A DNA stretch of 64,000 nt from Pandoraea vervacti (GTDB lineage: Bacteria > Pseudomonadota > Gammaproteobacteria > Burkholderiales > Burkholderiaceae): NCBI RefSeq assembly GCF_000934605.2, contig NZ_CP010897.2, positions 4,836,001-4,900,000 of the forward strand. Reading direction: 5' to 3'. The notes under the pieces are model-generated. The model saw nothing but the letters and a program-made list of their open reading frames with translations. It had not been told where the DNA came from and did no database searches. Position numbers and translations under genes: made by a program. Shown piece after piece: positions 7,765 to 16,353 of the stretch. Each line of letters begins with the position of its first letter. The stretch's first letter is position 1.

Positions 7765-8675
7765 GCTCCCTTTGAATGGGTTGGCAGCGCTGCGCGCGAG
7801 GCAATAGCAATCGCCCCGCGTGACAACGCGGTCAATCAAGCATGACAACTGTTAGCTGCCTTGCGAATTGTGATGTGTTCGATTCCGAAGGTCTGTGAAA
7901 GACAACGGTGACGAACCAGGCGTCGCGGAATGCGACTTGAGAGACGAGCTTTCGACGCCGTGGGCGCCTGGGCCTCTCGGTGCACGCTTATTGAAAGCGC
8001 GCGAAAGTTTTACTGCTGAAACTCATTGCGTGGTGGTAAGGACGCCGGCGCAACGAGGAACACCGGCAACGCTTTTGATTCTATGGGCCAACCGCAGCGA
8101 TTGGCTTTTTTTATTCTAGTACAGATAGTGCGTCGATGCCAACCCGTAGCACGTTTTTCGTGGGGAATACGGCACTTTTACACGTAATTACATGCGATAT
8201 TTTTCATTTGCATAGGATTACTGATTAATTGTACGCACGGAAACGCCGCGTCAGTACTGGCATCGCGGGGAGGAAAAAAGATGTATACGCAGCGCTTCTT
8301 TTTTCCGTCCCGAAATCCGCTATTTGCGTGTTTCGCACAGCGGACCAGCGTACCGACGTACCGCGGGAATTGTTTTTCGATCCAGAGCGCGAGGCGCAGC
8401 GGCACGTCCGAAGCGTCGGAAAAAGTGCTCGAAATCCGCATGGCAACGTGTTGCGAACCCGAATTTGAAGGGGGTATACGGAAACGGGTGCGAACCCGGA
8501 AAAACTCGTGTATTCTCCGAGGTTTATCTTAGTTATCAATCATTTAGCGCAAAATCGGGGAAACGCGAGCGTCACGTCGGGCTATGACCTTGGCGGCGAT
8601 TCGCGGGCGCGGCGATTGAACGGTAAGAAAGCGATCGTGCGCGGGCACGAGGTCGTTGAATGGCGAATAACAACT
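7765..8675. other. Long intergenic region between the osmoprotectant operon and the GGDEF gene
   Basis: I see no credible gene in these roughly 900 bp. The segment 8100-8260 is clearly AT-richer than its surroundings and probably carries the divergent promoters. A perfect inverted repeat lies at 8272-8306. Short open frames here lack ribosome sites and any recognisable protein pattern. Confidence 0.6.
8272..8306. repeat. Perfect 10-bp inverted repeat in the leader of the GGDEF gene
   Basis: GGAAAAAAGA (8272-8281) and TCTTTTTTCC (8297-8306) are exact reverse complements separated by 15 nt that contain the palindrome AGCGCT. The repeat lies about 370 bp before the GGDEF gene. It could be a binding site or an RNA hairpin; no partner is evident. 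Confidence 0.5.
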
Positions 8676-10043
8676 ATGAAAAGTACCATCAGCCGTACCG
8701 AACAGGGCAATCGCGTTGCCGCGACCACCATTCTGGTTGCGTGCGCCGCGCTCACACTCGCAGGGTTTCTTGCGCGCGCGCTCGAAGGCGAGGTGAATCC
8801 GTTGCTCACCTTCTTTCTCGTCTCGGCCGGCGGCATTCTGAACTTGTCGACCGCGTGCCTGCTCGGCGTTCAGTATCTCTACAACGGCAAGCGTTACTTC
8901 GCCCAGTTCGGCTGCGCCTTCTTGTTGCGTGGACTTTTCATGTTCACCGAGGGCGTGTTGCTCGCAAACCAGCTCGCCGGCATCTCGGCGCACGTGACTC
9001 GCGCGCCGTTCTGGCTCTGGCTGGTCGCTGAAGCAAGCTTCGCTGCCTACGTCATGCTCAGCGTGCGCAGTTACTCGCGAACGCGCATGGACCCGCATAC
9101 GCGCCCCGGATACTCGGAAGCGGCACGTTACGGCGCGACCGTGCTTGTCATCTGGGTGACGGTCTCACTGTCGCTTGTCGGGGCGGGACGCACGCTCGTC
9201 ACGCCGCACCTGGCCGGTGGCATCGACGTCGAAACGCTCGCGTTGGGCGCGCTCTTCGTCGCGTATGTCGCGCTGTGGTGGCGTATTGCCGCCGTCACGC
9301 GCCTGTCGCACAAGCTGTTTCTTCTGGTGTGGGTCGTCGTCACGATTTCGCTGTGTCAGTTGCTGCTTTCGCTGACCGCACCGAGCGAGGCGTCTTATCA
9401 ATGGTATGCCGCACGCCTGCTCGCGCTCGCTTCGCCGGGAGTTGCGACGCTCGCGCTCGTGTGGGAAATCACGCGTCAATACCAGTCGCTCGCGCTCACG
9501 AATACCGATCTCGTAGAGAAGGTATTCATCGATCCCCTCACGCATATCTACAACCGGCGCTATTTCGACAACCGCATTCGCCTCGTCGCCGAGCGGGTGC
9601 AGCAACGCGCCATTCCGCTATCCGTCCTGCTCATCGACATCGACTTCTTCAAGCAGGTGAACGACCGCTACGGACATCCATTCGGCGACGCCGTGCTGCA
9701 ACGCATCGCCACGACGATCCAGCACTGCATTCGTCTGCCGAGCGATTTTGCGGTGCGTCTGGGTGGGGAGGAGTTCGCGGTGGTGCTGCCGGAGATCGAT
9801 CAGCACGCGGCGCTTCGCGTCGCCGACCGTATCCGCGAGTCGGTCAAGCGCGCCAGTTCGGATCTGCTGCCGCAAGCCGCGCGCGACGAAGGCGAAGCGA
9901 TTACGATCAGCGTGGGGATTGCGTCATGGCAGCCGGGGGAGCCGCTCGTGATCAGCGCCATGCTCGATCGCGCGGACAAGGCGCTCTACCAGGCCAAACA
10001 CAAGGGGCGGGATCAGAGCGTGCTGGGACAGATGGCCGCCTGA
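8676..10043 (+). CDS. Membrane-anchored diguanylate cyclase (GGDEF domain)
   Basis: This 455-residue protein has an N-terminal membrane module of about seven TM helices (residues 15-285) resembling MASE-type sensors, then a GGDEF domain (about 290-450) that would make cyclic di-GMP. The active-site motif reads GGEEF at 363-367, an accepted active variant. Other landmarks are FIDPLTHIYNRRYF, LLIDIDFFKQVND and HPFGDAVL. The residues before the motif read LPSD, so the usual RxxD product-inhibition site is not in place. The ATG at 8676 is preferred over earlier in-frame starts because the membrane domain begins there, though its ribosome site is weak. What it senses is unknown. Confidence 0.88.
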   Translation: MKSTISRTEQGNRVAATTILVACAALTLAGFLARALEGEVNPLLTFFLVSAGGILNLSTACLLGVQYLYNGKRYFAQFGCAFLLRGLFMFTEGVLLANQLAGISAHVTRAPFWLWLVAEASFAAYVMLSVRSYSRTRMDPHTRPGYSEAARYGATVLVIWVTVSLSLVGAGRTLVTPHLAGGIDVETLALGALFVAYVALWWRIAAVTRLSHKLFLLVWVVVTISLCQLLLSLTAPSEASYQWYAARLLALASPGVATLALVWEITRQYQSLALTNTDLVEKVFIDPLTHIYNRRYFDNRIRLVAERVQQRAIPLSVLLIDIDFFKQVNDRYGHPFGDAVLQRIATTIQHCIRLPSDFAVRLGGEEFAVVLPEIDQHAALRVADRIRESVKRASSDLLPQAARDEGEAITISVGIASWQPGEPLVISAMLDRADKALYQAKHKGRDQSVLGQMAA

Positions 10044-10050
10044 GCTCGCG

Positions 10051-10461
10051 CTAGCGGGATGGCGGCCCCTTGAGTTCGACGGTGTTGCCGTCGGGATCGT
10101 CGAGATAGCACGACGGCCCTTCCCCATGGGCGCCATAGCGCTGCACTGCCTCCCCCAACGTCACCCCGTGCGAGGCCAGCGCGTGGCGTATCGCCTCATC
10201 GTCGAATGGCTCGACACGCAGGCAAAAATGGTCGAGGTTATGCCCCTCGGGCCCCGGAGCGGCGCCGCCCTGGCGGCCAATCGTCCCGGATACGTCCACC
10301 AGATCGATGAGCGAATCGCCGGCGCGCAACTGCACCAGTCCAAGCTCGGGCTGCACCTTTTCCAGCGTGCAGCCCAGCACGTCGACATAGAAGTGCTGAA
10401 GGCGCGCGACGTCGGCCGTTCGTAGAACCACGTGATCGAGCGCGACGAACGGAATCTTCAT
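10051..10461 (-). CDS. VOC-superfamily (glyoxalase/bleomycin resistance fold) protein
   Basis: This 136-residue protein has the paired beta-alpha-beta-beta-beta pattern of the vicinal oxygen chelate superfamily: VALDHVVLRTADVARLQHFYVDVLGC at the start and CYLDDPDGNTVELKG near the end. His in LDHVVL, His in NLDHFCL and Glu in NTVELKG are placed as metal ligands. The substrate is unknown. The ATG at 10461 follows GAGGG. It begins 18 bp after the spoVR stop, so it may be the last gene of that operon, and it ends 7 bp from the convergent GGDEF gene. Confidence 0.82.
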   Translation of the reverse strand: MKIPFVALDHVVLRTADVARLQHFYVDVLGCTLEKVQPELGLVQLRAGDSLIDLVDVSGTIGRQGGAAPGPEGHNLDHFCLRVEPFDDEAIRHALASHGVTLGEAVQRYGAHGEGPSCYLDDPDGNTVELKGPPSR

Positions 10462-10479
10462 CCAGGCCCTCACTTGCAC

Positions 10480-12024
10480 TCACGCACTCAGCGCGTAGCG
10501 CCGCCGCTTCTCGACCTTGGTCTCGTGCGTCATTTCGCTACGACCGTCTTCGAACACGGTCTCCAGCCGCACCGTGAAGCCCCACAGACGCGCCACGTGC
10601 TTGAGCACCTCCTCGAAGCTGTCGTCAAGCGGCTTGCGCTCGCTTTGCACGTGACGCAGCGTGAGCGAGCGGTCGCCATGCAAGTCGACGTGAGCGACCT
10701 GAATGTTCGGTTCAAGCTGGCTCAGGTTGTACTGCTGCGCGAGCATCTCGCGGATCTCCCGATAACCCGCATCGTTATGGATGGCGGTCACGCGCAACCG
10801 GCTGTCGCGATCGTCGTCGAGCACGGAGAACAGCTTCAGATCGCGAATGACCTTGGGCGAGAGAAATTGCTGGATGAAGCTCTCGTCCTTGAAGTTGCGC
10901 ATGGCGAAGTCGAGCGTCTTCAACCAGTCCGAGCCGGCAATATCGGGCGCCCACTGGCGGTCCTCGTCGGTGGGTTCCTCGCACATGCGGCGAATGTCCT
11001 GGAACATGGCGAAGCCGAGGGCATAGGGGTTCAGACCGCTGTAATACGGGCTGTCGAACGACGGCTGATACACCACGTTGGTGTGCGCGTGCAGGAACTC
11101 CATCATGAACGCGTCGTTGACCAGCTTCTCCTTGTAGAGCTGCTGGAGAATCGTGTAGTGCCAGAACGTGGCCCAACCTTCGTTCATCACTTTCGTCTGG
11201 CGCTGCGGATAGAAGTACTGCGCGAGCTTGCGCACGATGCGCACGATTTCGCGCTGCCACGGCGCGAGCTTCGGCGCATTCTTCTCGAAGAAATACAGCA
11301 GGTTTTCCTGCGGCTCGCCCGGGAACGGCGGTTCGTCCGAGTCGGTGGGATCGAGGCCGTCGTCCTCGTCGTCGTCATGCAGGGCGTGGTTCGGCAGCGT
11401 GCGCCACAGATCGTTGATCTGCATTTGCAGATAGTTCTCGCGCTCCTTTTGCCGCGCCTGTTCCTGCGCGAGCGACAAACGCTTGGGTCGCTTGTACCGG
11501 TCCACGCCGTAGTTCATGAGCGCGTGGCAGGAATCGAGCAACAGTTCCACGGACTGTTCGCCGTAGCGTTGCTCGCACTCGGTGATGTAGTTTCGCGCGA
11601 ACAGCAGATAGTCGACGATGGCGTCGGCACTGGTCCACGTGCGAAAGAGGTAATTCCCCTTGAAGAACGAGTTGTGACCGTAGCTGGCATGCGCGATGGT
11701 GAGCGCCTGCATGGTCATGCTGTTCTCTTCCATCAGATACGCGATGCAGGGGTTCGAGTTGATGACGATCTCGTACGCCAGCCCCATCTGTCCGCGCTTG
11801 TAGCCACGCTCGGACGACAGAAAATGCTTGCCGTAAGACCAGTGGTGGTAGCCGATGGGCAGGCCGACGGTTGCGTAAGCGTCGAGCATCTGCTCGGCGG
11901 TAATGATCTCGATCTGATTCGGGTACGTGTCGAGCTTGAAGTCCGACGCGATGCGCGCGATCTCGTGCTCGTATCGCTGGATCAGCTCGAACGTCCATTC
12001 CGATCCGGTGGAGATATACGCCAT
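10480..12024 (-). CDS. spoVR: SpoVR family protein (YcgB-like)
   Basis: This 514-residue cytoplasmic protein belongs to the SpoVR/YcgB family, named after a Bacillus spore-cortex gene but widespread in non-sporulating bacteria. Conserved stretches are visible: PIGYHHWSYGKHF, YEIVINSNPCIAYLMEEN, HASYGHNSFFKGNYLF and NEGWATFWHYTI, all rich in His, Glu and Tyr. The molecular role is not established. An acidic linker (HDDDEDD) sits near residue 230. The ATG at 12024 follows GAGGA, and the gene lies 35 bp after the yeaH-type gene. The three-gene set is linked to stationary-phase and nitrogen-stress responses in other bacteria. Confidence 0.93.
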   Translation of the reverse strand: MAYISTGSEWTFELIQRYEHEIARIASDFKLDTYPNQIEIITAEQMLDAYATVGLPIGYHHWSYGKHFLSSERGYKRGQMGLAYEIVINSNPCIAYLMEENSMTMQALTIAHASYGHNSFFKGNYLFRTWTSADAIVDYLLFARNYITECEQRYGEQSVELLLDSCHALMNYGVDRYKRPKRLSLAQEQARQKERENYLQMQINDLWRTLPNHALHDDDEDDGLDPTDSDEPPFPGEPQENLLYFFEKNAPKLAPWQREIVRIVRKLAQYFYPQRQTKVMNEGWATFWHYTILQQLYKEKLVNDAFMMEFLHAHTNVVYQPSFDSPYYSGLNPYALGFAMFQDIRRMCEEPTDEDRQWAPDIAGSDWLKTLDFAMRNFKDESFIQQFLSPKVIRDLKLFSVLDDDRDSRLRVTAIHNDAGYREIREMLAQQYNLSQLEPNIQVAHVDLHGDRSLTLRHVQSERKPLDDSFEEVLKHVARLWGFTVRLETVFEDGRSEMTHETKVEKRRRYALSA

Positions 12025-12059
12025 GATGCGTCCTCGTTGTAGTACCGGCGGGACGGTTT

Positions 12060-13322
12060 TCAGGCCGCCTTCTTCTTGAACAGGTCGTGCAGCACCGGGT
12101 AGATTTCCGCCGCTTCCATGATGCGTTGCATCGCGAAATTCGGATGTTGCTGCTTGACCGACAGATACTCGTTCCACAGATTCTGCGGCTCGGCGCTCGC
12201 CACCTCCACGTAGGCGAAGTACTGCACGGCCGGCATGATCGATTGCATCAGAATGTCGCGGCAGATGGGCGAATCCCCGTCCCAGTTGTCGCCGTCGGAG
12301 ACCTGCGCGCCGTAGATGTTCCAGTCGCTTGGCGAGTACCGGTCCGCGATGATCTCGTTCATCAGCTTGAGCGCACTGGAGACCACGGTGCCGCCCGATT
12401 CGCGCGCGTAAAAGAAGTCGTCTTCGTTGACCTCCTTGGCCGTGGTGTGGTGCCGAATGAGCACGAGATCGATGCGTTCGTAGTTATGCCGCAGGAACAA
12501 GTAGAGCAGCATGAAGAACCGCTTGGCCAGATCCTTGCGGCTCTGGTCCATGGAACCCGAGACGTCCATCAGGCAGAACATGACGGCCTGCGCCTGCGGA
12601 CGCGGCTGCATGATCCGGTTCGAATACCGCAAATCGAGTTTTTCGATGTACGGAATCGCCTCGACGCGCGTGCGCAAATGCGTGATCTCGTGCGCGAGCG
12701 CCAGCGCACGGGGGGACGTGTCGCCCTCGCGCGAGACGATGTCCTCGTACTCGGCTTCGAGCTCACGCAATTGTTTGCGATAGGGCGCGGTAAGCGCGAT
12801 GCGCCGGCCCAGCGAGCTGCGCATCGTGCGAATGACGTTGAGGTTCGACGGCGTACCGTCGATCGAGTAGCCTGCGCGAACCTTGCGGAATTCCGGTATC
12901 TGCGCGAGCCGGCGTTTCGCGAGGTCCGGCAGGGCCATGTCCTCGAAGAAGAACTTCAGGAACTCCTCTCGCGAGAGGTTGAAGACGAAGTCGTCCTCTC
13001 CCTCTCCCGAGTCGCTGGCGCGGCTGCCGCCGCCACCCGCGCCCGACGGCGGACGCTCGAAATTGTCGCCCACCACGAACTCGCGATTGCCGGGATGCAC
13101 CATCTCCCGCCGCCCGCCGGGCCCGTGGTGGAACAACGGTTCCGAAATGTCCTTCACCGGGATCGAGACCTGTCCGCTGCCATCGATATCGGTAATCTTG
13201 CGCCCAGCCACCGCCTTCGCTACCGCGCGACGAATCTGGTCGCGGTAGCGTTTGATAAAGCGCTGCTGATTGATGGCGCTTTTGTTCTTGCCGTTTTGCC
13301 GTCTGTCGATGATTGCTGACAT
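12060..13322 (-). CDS. yeaH: YeaH/YhbH family protein (DUF444)
   Basis: This 420-residue protein of the DUF444 family is the usual partner of the PrkA kinase. The N-terminus is basic (IIDRRQNGKNKSAINQQRFIKRY), a Gly-rich linker (GAGGGGSRA) follows, and the C-terminal half has a VWA-like metal-site pattern FCLMDVSGSMDQS. The VWA-like domain suggests a protein-interaction role, but its biochemical function is unknown. The ATG at 13322 fits the family N-terminus; GGGG stands before it. It lies 36 bp downstream of the kinase gene and 35 bp upstream of spoVR. Confidence 0.93.
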   Translation of the reverse strand: MSAIIDRRQNGKNKSAINQQRFIKRYRDQIRRAVAKAVAGRKITDIDGSGQVSIPVKDISEPLFHHGPGGRREMVHPGNREFVVGDNFERPPSGAGGGGSRASDSGEGEDDFVFNLSREEFLKFFFEDMALPDLAKRRLAQIPEFRKVRAGYSIDGTPSNLNVIRTMRSSLGRRIALTAPYRKQLRELEAEYEDIVSREGDTSPRALALAHEITHLRTRVEAIPYIEKLDLRYSNRIMQPRPQAQAVMFCLMDVSGSMDQSRKDLAKRFFMLLYLFLRHNYERIDLVLIRHHTTAKEVNEDDFFYARESGGTVVSSALKLMNEIIADRYSPSDWNIYGAQVSDGDNWDGDSPICRDILMQSIMPAVQYFAYVEVASAEPQNLWNEYLSVKQQHPNFAMQRIMEAAEIYPVLHDLFKKKAA

Positions 13323-13358
13323 AGTGGCCCCGATTGGTTGCAACGGTTGCTACGGTCG

Positions 13359-15281
13359 TTACGAGGATTTGCGCACGCGCAGGTACCATTCCACCAGCAG
13401 GCGGACCTGCTTGGGCGTATAGCCCTTTTCCACCATGCGATTGACGAAATTCGCGTGCTTTTCCTGATCCTCCTTCGAAGACTTCGCGTTGAAGGAAATC
13501 ACCGGCAGCAGATCCTCGGTGGTCGAGAACATGCGTTTTTCGATGACCGCACGCAACTTTTCGTAACTCGTCCAGAGCGGATTCTTGCCCGCGTTGTTGG
13601 CGCGCGCACGCAGCACGAAGTTGACGATCTCGTTGCGGAAGTCCTTCGGGTTGGTGATCCCGGCCGGCTTCTCGACTTTTTCCAATTCGTCGTTGAGCGC
13701 GGTGCGGTCCAGAATTTCGCCGGTGTTCGGATCCCGGTACTCCTGATCCTGAATCCACAGGTCGGCGAAGTTCACGTAGCGATCGAAGATATTCTGGCCG
13801 TACTCGGAATACGACTCCAGGTAAGCCGTCTGAATTTCCTTGCCGATGAACTCCACGAACGGCGCGGTCAGATACTCCTTGATGTAGGCCAGATAGCGCT
13901 TCTCGACTTCACCCGGATACTGTTCGCGCTCGATCTGCTGCTCAAGCACGTACAGCATGTGCACCGGGTTGGCCGCGACTTCGGTGTTGTCGAAGTTGAA
14001 GACCTTCGAGAGCACCTTGAAAGCGAAACGCGTGGACATCCCGGTCATCCCCTCGTCCACCCCGGCATAGTCGCGATACTCCTGGTACGACTTGGCCTTC
14101 GGGTCGATGTCCTTGAGGTTTTCACCGTCGTAGACACGGACCTTGGAGAAGATGTTGGAATTCTCGGGCTCTTTCAGACGCGTGAGCACGGCGAATTGCG
14201 CCAGCATCTTGAGCACGTTCGGGGCGCGCGGGGCATTGGCGAGCGAACTGTTCTTGACCAGCTTCTCGTAGATCTTCACCTCGTCGGTCACGCGCAGGCA
14301 ATACGGCACCTTCACGATGTAAATACGGTCGAGGAAAGCCTCGTTATTGCGGTTGCCCTTGAAGCTTTGCCACTCCGCTTCGTTCGAGTGAGCGAGCACG
14401 ATACCGTCGAACGGAATCGCGCCGAAGCCCTCCGTACCCTTGTAGTTGCCTTCCTGGGTGGCAGTGAGCAACGGGTGGAGCACCTTGATCGGCGCCTTGA
14501 ACATTTCGACGAATTCGAGCAGACCACGGTTGGCCAGGCACAAACCGCCCGAATAGGAATAAGCGTCCGGATCGTCCTGCGGATATTCCTCCAGTTTGCG
14601 AATATCGACCTTGCCGACCAGCGACGAGATGTCCTGGTTGTTTTCGTCTCCCGGCTCGGTTTTGGCGATGGCGATTTGTTGCAGCACGGAGGGCCGCACC
14701 TTCACCACACGGAACTTCGTGATGTCGCCGTTGAATTCGTTAAGCCGCTTGGTGGCCCACGGTGACGGAATCGTATTCAGATACCGTATCGGGATGCCGA
14801 AGTCCTCTTCCAGAATCTTGCCGTCTTCCTCGGGCGAGAACAGACCCAGAGGCGACTCGTGCACCGGCGATCCCTTCAGGCAATAGATGGGCACATCTTC
14901 CATCAACGCCTTGAGCTTCTCGGCCAGCGACGACTTGCCGCCGCCCGGGGGCCCGAGCAGATACAGAATCTGTTTGCGCTCTTCGAGCCCCTGCGCCGCG
15001 TGTTTGAAGAACGAGACGATTTGCTCGATCGTGTCTTCCATGCCGTAGAAGTCACGGAAGGCAGGATAGATCTTGATGATCTTGTTGGAGAACAGCCGCG
15101 AGAGTCGCGGGTCGTGATGCGTATCGATCAGCTCAGGTTCGCCGATCGCGCGCAACATGCGCTCGGCTGCCGTCGCATACGCAGTCGAGTCCTTCTTACA
15201 GATCTCCAGATATTCCTGGATGCTGTATTCCTCTTCCCTGCGTGCTTCGAAACGTGTCGTGTAGTGGCTGAAAATATCCAT
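13359..15281 (-). CDS. prkA: PrkA family serine protein kinase (YeaG-like)
   Basis: This 640-residue protein has an AAA-like N-terminal domain and the C-terminal PrkA domain. Walker A is visible as LLGPPGGGKSS, and the start MDIFSHYTTRFE is typical of the family. E. coli YeaG acts in adaptation to sustained nitrogen starvation and in stationary phase. Kinase activity is taken from the family, and some members may act as ATP-dependent proteases instead. The ATG at 15281 follows GGGGTGAGG. It is the first gene of the prkA-yeaH-spoVR operon, and a long non-coding region lies upstream. Confidence 0.95.
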   Translation of the reverse strand: MDIFSHYTTRFEARREEEYSIQEYLEICKKDSTAYATAAERMLRAIGEPELIDTHHDPRLSRLFSNKIIKIYPAFRDFYGMEDTIEQIVSFFKHAAQGLEERKQILYLLGPPGGGKSSLAEKLKALMEDVPIYCLKGSPVHESPLGLFSPEEDGKILEEDFGIPIRYLNTIPSPWATKRLNEFNGDITKFRVVKVRPSVLQQIAIAKTEPGDENNQDISSLVGKVDIRKLEEYPQDDPDAYSYSGGLCLANRGLLEFVEMFKAPIKVLHPLLTATQEGNYKGTEGFGAIPFDGIVLAHSNEAEWQSFKGNRNNEAFLDRIYIVKVPYCLRVTDEVKIYEKLVKNSSLANAPRAPNVLKMLAQFAVLTRLKEPENSNIFSKVRVYDGENLKDIDPKAKSYQEYRDYAGVDEGMTGMSTRFAFKVLSKVFNFDNTEVAANPVHMLYVLEQQIEREQYPGEVEKRYLAYIKEYLTAPFVEFIGKEIQTAYLESYSEYGQNIFDRYVNFADLWIQDQEYRDPNTGEILDRTALNDELEKVEKPAGITNPKDFRNEIVNFVLRARANNAGKNPLWTSYEKLRAVIEKRMFSTTEDLLPVISFNAKSSKEDQEKHANFVNRMVEKGYTPKQVRLLVEWYLRVRKSS

Positions 15282-16155
15282 ATGCCTCACCCCCGCTTCA
15301 TCGGAAAACATCGCGACGCGATGTCCGCTCTGTTGCCTAAGACCCGGATGACTGCGCGATGGTTTCGACCTGGCTCACTGCATGCCGGAGCGACTGACGC
15401 GAAACCTTTCGCACTGTCTCCTCCCTTACATGAACGACTCAAAATCGGTTTAGGTTGACTTTAAACTTGTCAGTAAAAATTGCAACCGTTAACTCATCAT
15501 ATGCACAAACAAAAAAACTGTCGCTACATATTTTCCGCAGCGCTAAGCATTCGCGATAACCCGCATGCCACAAGGGTTTCCGCACACTCTACGCAATGCG
15601 CACGTCGAGCAAGATAGGTCAGAAATCGAGCGAGTTTTGGCGCGTTCACCCACGCAAAGCGCACTCGGGTTTGCCTGCATCGAAAACCCTTTTGACTCGC
15701 CGAGCATTTATTAAGGAATCCTATTTATCTAAAAAATGACGCGCACGAATTCGAAGCACGGCGTGCGAAGTTTTCGGGAAAAAAAGTGGGAGGCCCGACG
15801 ACGTCGACGAAGCCGAAGACGTGGGCGCGAGATGAGTGCTTTCCTGTCGAGGCGTCGCGGCTGCGCAAAGTCGCGAAGGTCGTGCGATCGACATGCGGCT
15901 GCACATGTTCGTCGCCGGCGGAAAGTCGACGATGGATGGTTGCCTGAACGGACTACCTCCTCCTTGCAAATCGCCGATCTCTGGAATGAAGCGAACAACG
16001 TGCCAGACGAGCGGCCTTGAAAGCATGTTACGCCGGTTCACCGAAATCTGCTGTGCGGAATATGTAACGTGTTGTGAGTCGCCCCCACCCCCGGTTCACG
16101 GTCATCGCCGCCCTGATCGGTAGACGGCAAGTGGCGCCTGACCGATTCATGCCAT
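15282..16155. other. Long non-coding region between prkA and the metal importer operon
   Basis: About 870 bp without a gene I can support. The parts around 15470-15560 and 15700-15750 are AT-rich and are the likely prkA promoter and leader. A clear sigma-54 (-24/-12) element is not visible. Short Arg-rich frames in 15736-16020 have no ribosome site and look like chance. Confidence 0.6.
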
Positions 16156-16174
16156 AATGCAACCTTGTTGCATT
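16156..16174. promoter_or_regulatory. Candidate Zur-type operator of the metal importer operon
   Basis: AATGCAAC and GTTGCATT form a perfect 8-bp inverted repeat around CTT. It overlaps a CATAAT -10-like element (16153-16158) and lies 57 bp before the first ORF of a Zn/Mn ABC importer operon. The position and the 19-bp dyad shape suit a Fur-superfamily repressor such as Zur. The assignment is inferred from context. Confidence 0.6.
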
Positions 16175-16230
16175 TGGGGCATATCTGAGACACAGTTGCC
16201 CAGCGTGTCCGGGCGTCACCCGACTTATTC

Positions 16231-16353
16231 ATGATTCGCTTCTCTGTTTGGCTCTACCGTCTCGCTGGTTGGGAACGCACGGCACTAACGCTGCTCGTGC
16301 TTGTCCCCCTTTGGGCGCTCGTTTTCTGGGCACTGAAAGGGGTCGCTTCGTGA
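16231..16353 (+). CDS. Putative 40-residue membrane protein at the head of the metal importer operon
   Basis: This short ORF has an ATG at 16231 and ends with a TGA whose first base is the second base of the GTG start of the ATPase gene (GTGA overlap). The predicted peptide begins with a basic amphipathic part (MIRFSVWLYRLAGWERTA) followed by one long hydrophobic helix (LTLLVLVPLWALVFWAL, residues 19-35). This is a plausible single-pass small membrane protein or a translated leader that couples ATPase synthesis. There is no strong ribosome site, so translation is not certain. I do not recognise a family. Confidence 0.45.
   Translation: MIRFSVWLYRLAGWERTALTLLVLVPLWALVFWALKGVAS

Noticed and set aside
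7895..8119. 74-codon ORF upstream of the GGDEF gene
   Set aside because: No ribosome site, no family resemblance, and it lies in a region that looks like promoter DNA.
10432..12042. 536-codon open frame opposite spoVR
   Set aside because: Antisense shadow of a conserved gene; no ribosome site or recognisable domain.
15540..15580. Possible sigma-54 promoter (TGGCATGC on the minus strand) for prkA
   Set aside because: The -24 part is partial and the -12 part does not match TTGCA, so it cannot be supported.
15736..16020. 94-codon Arg-rich ORF in the prkA upstream region
   Set aside because: The nearest purine-rich site is too far from the ATG, and the composition (runs of Arg) is that of random GC-rich sequence.
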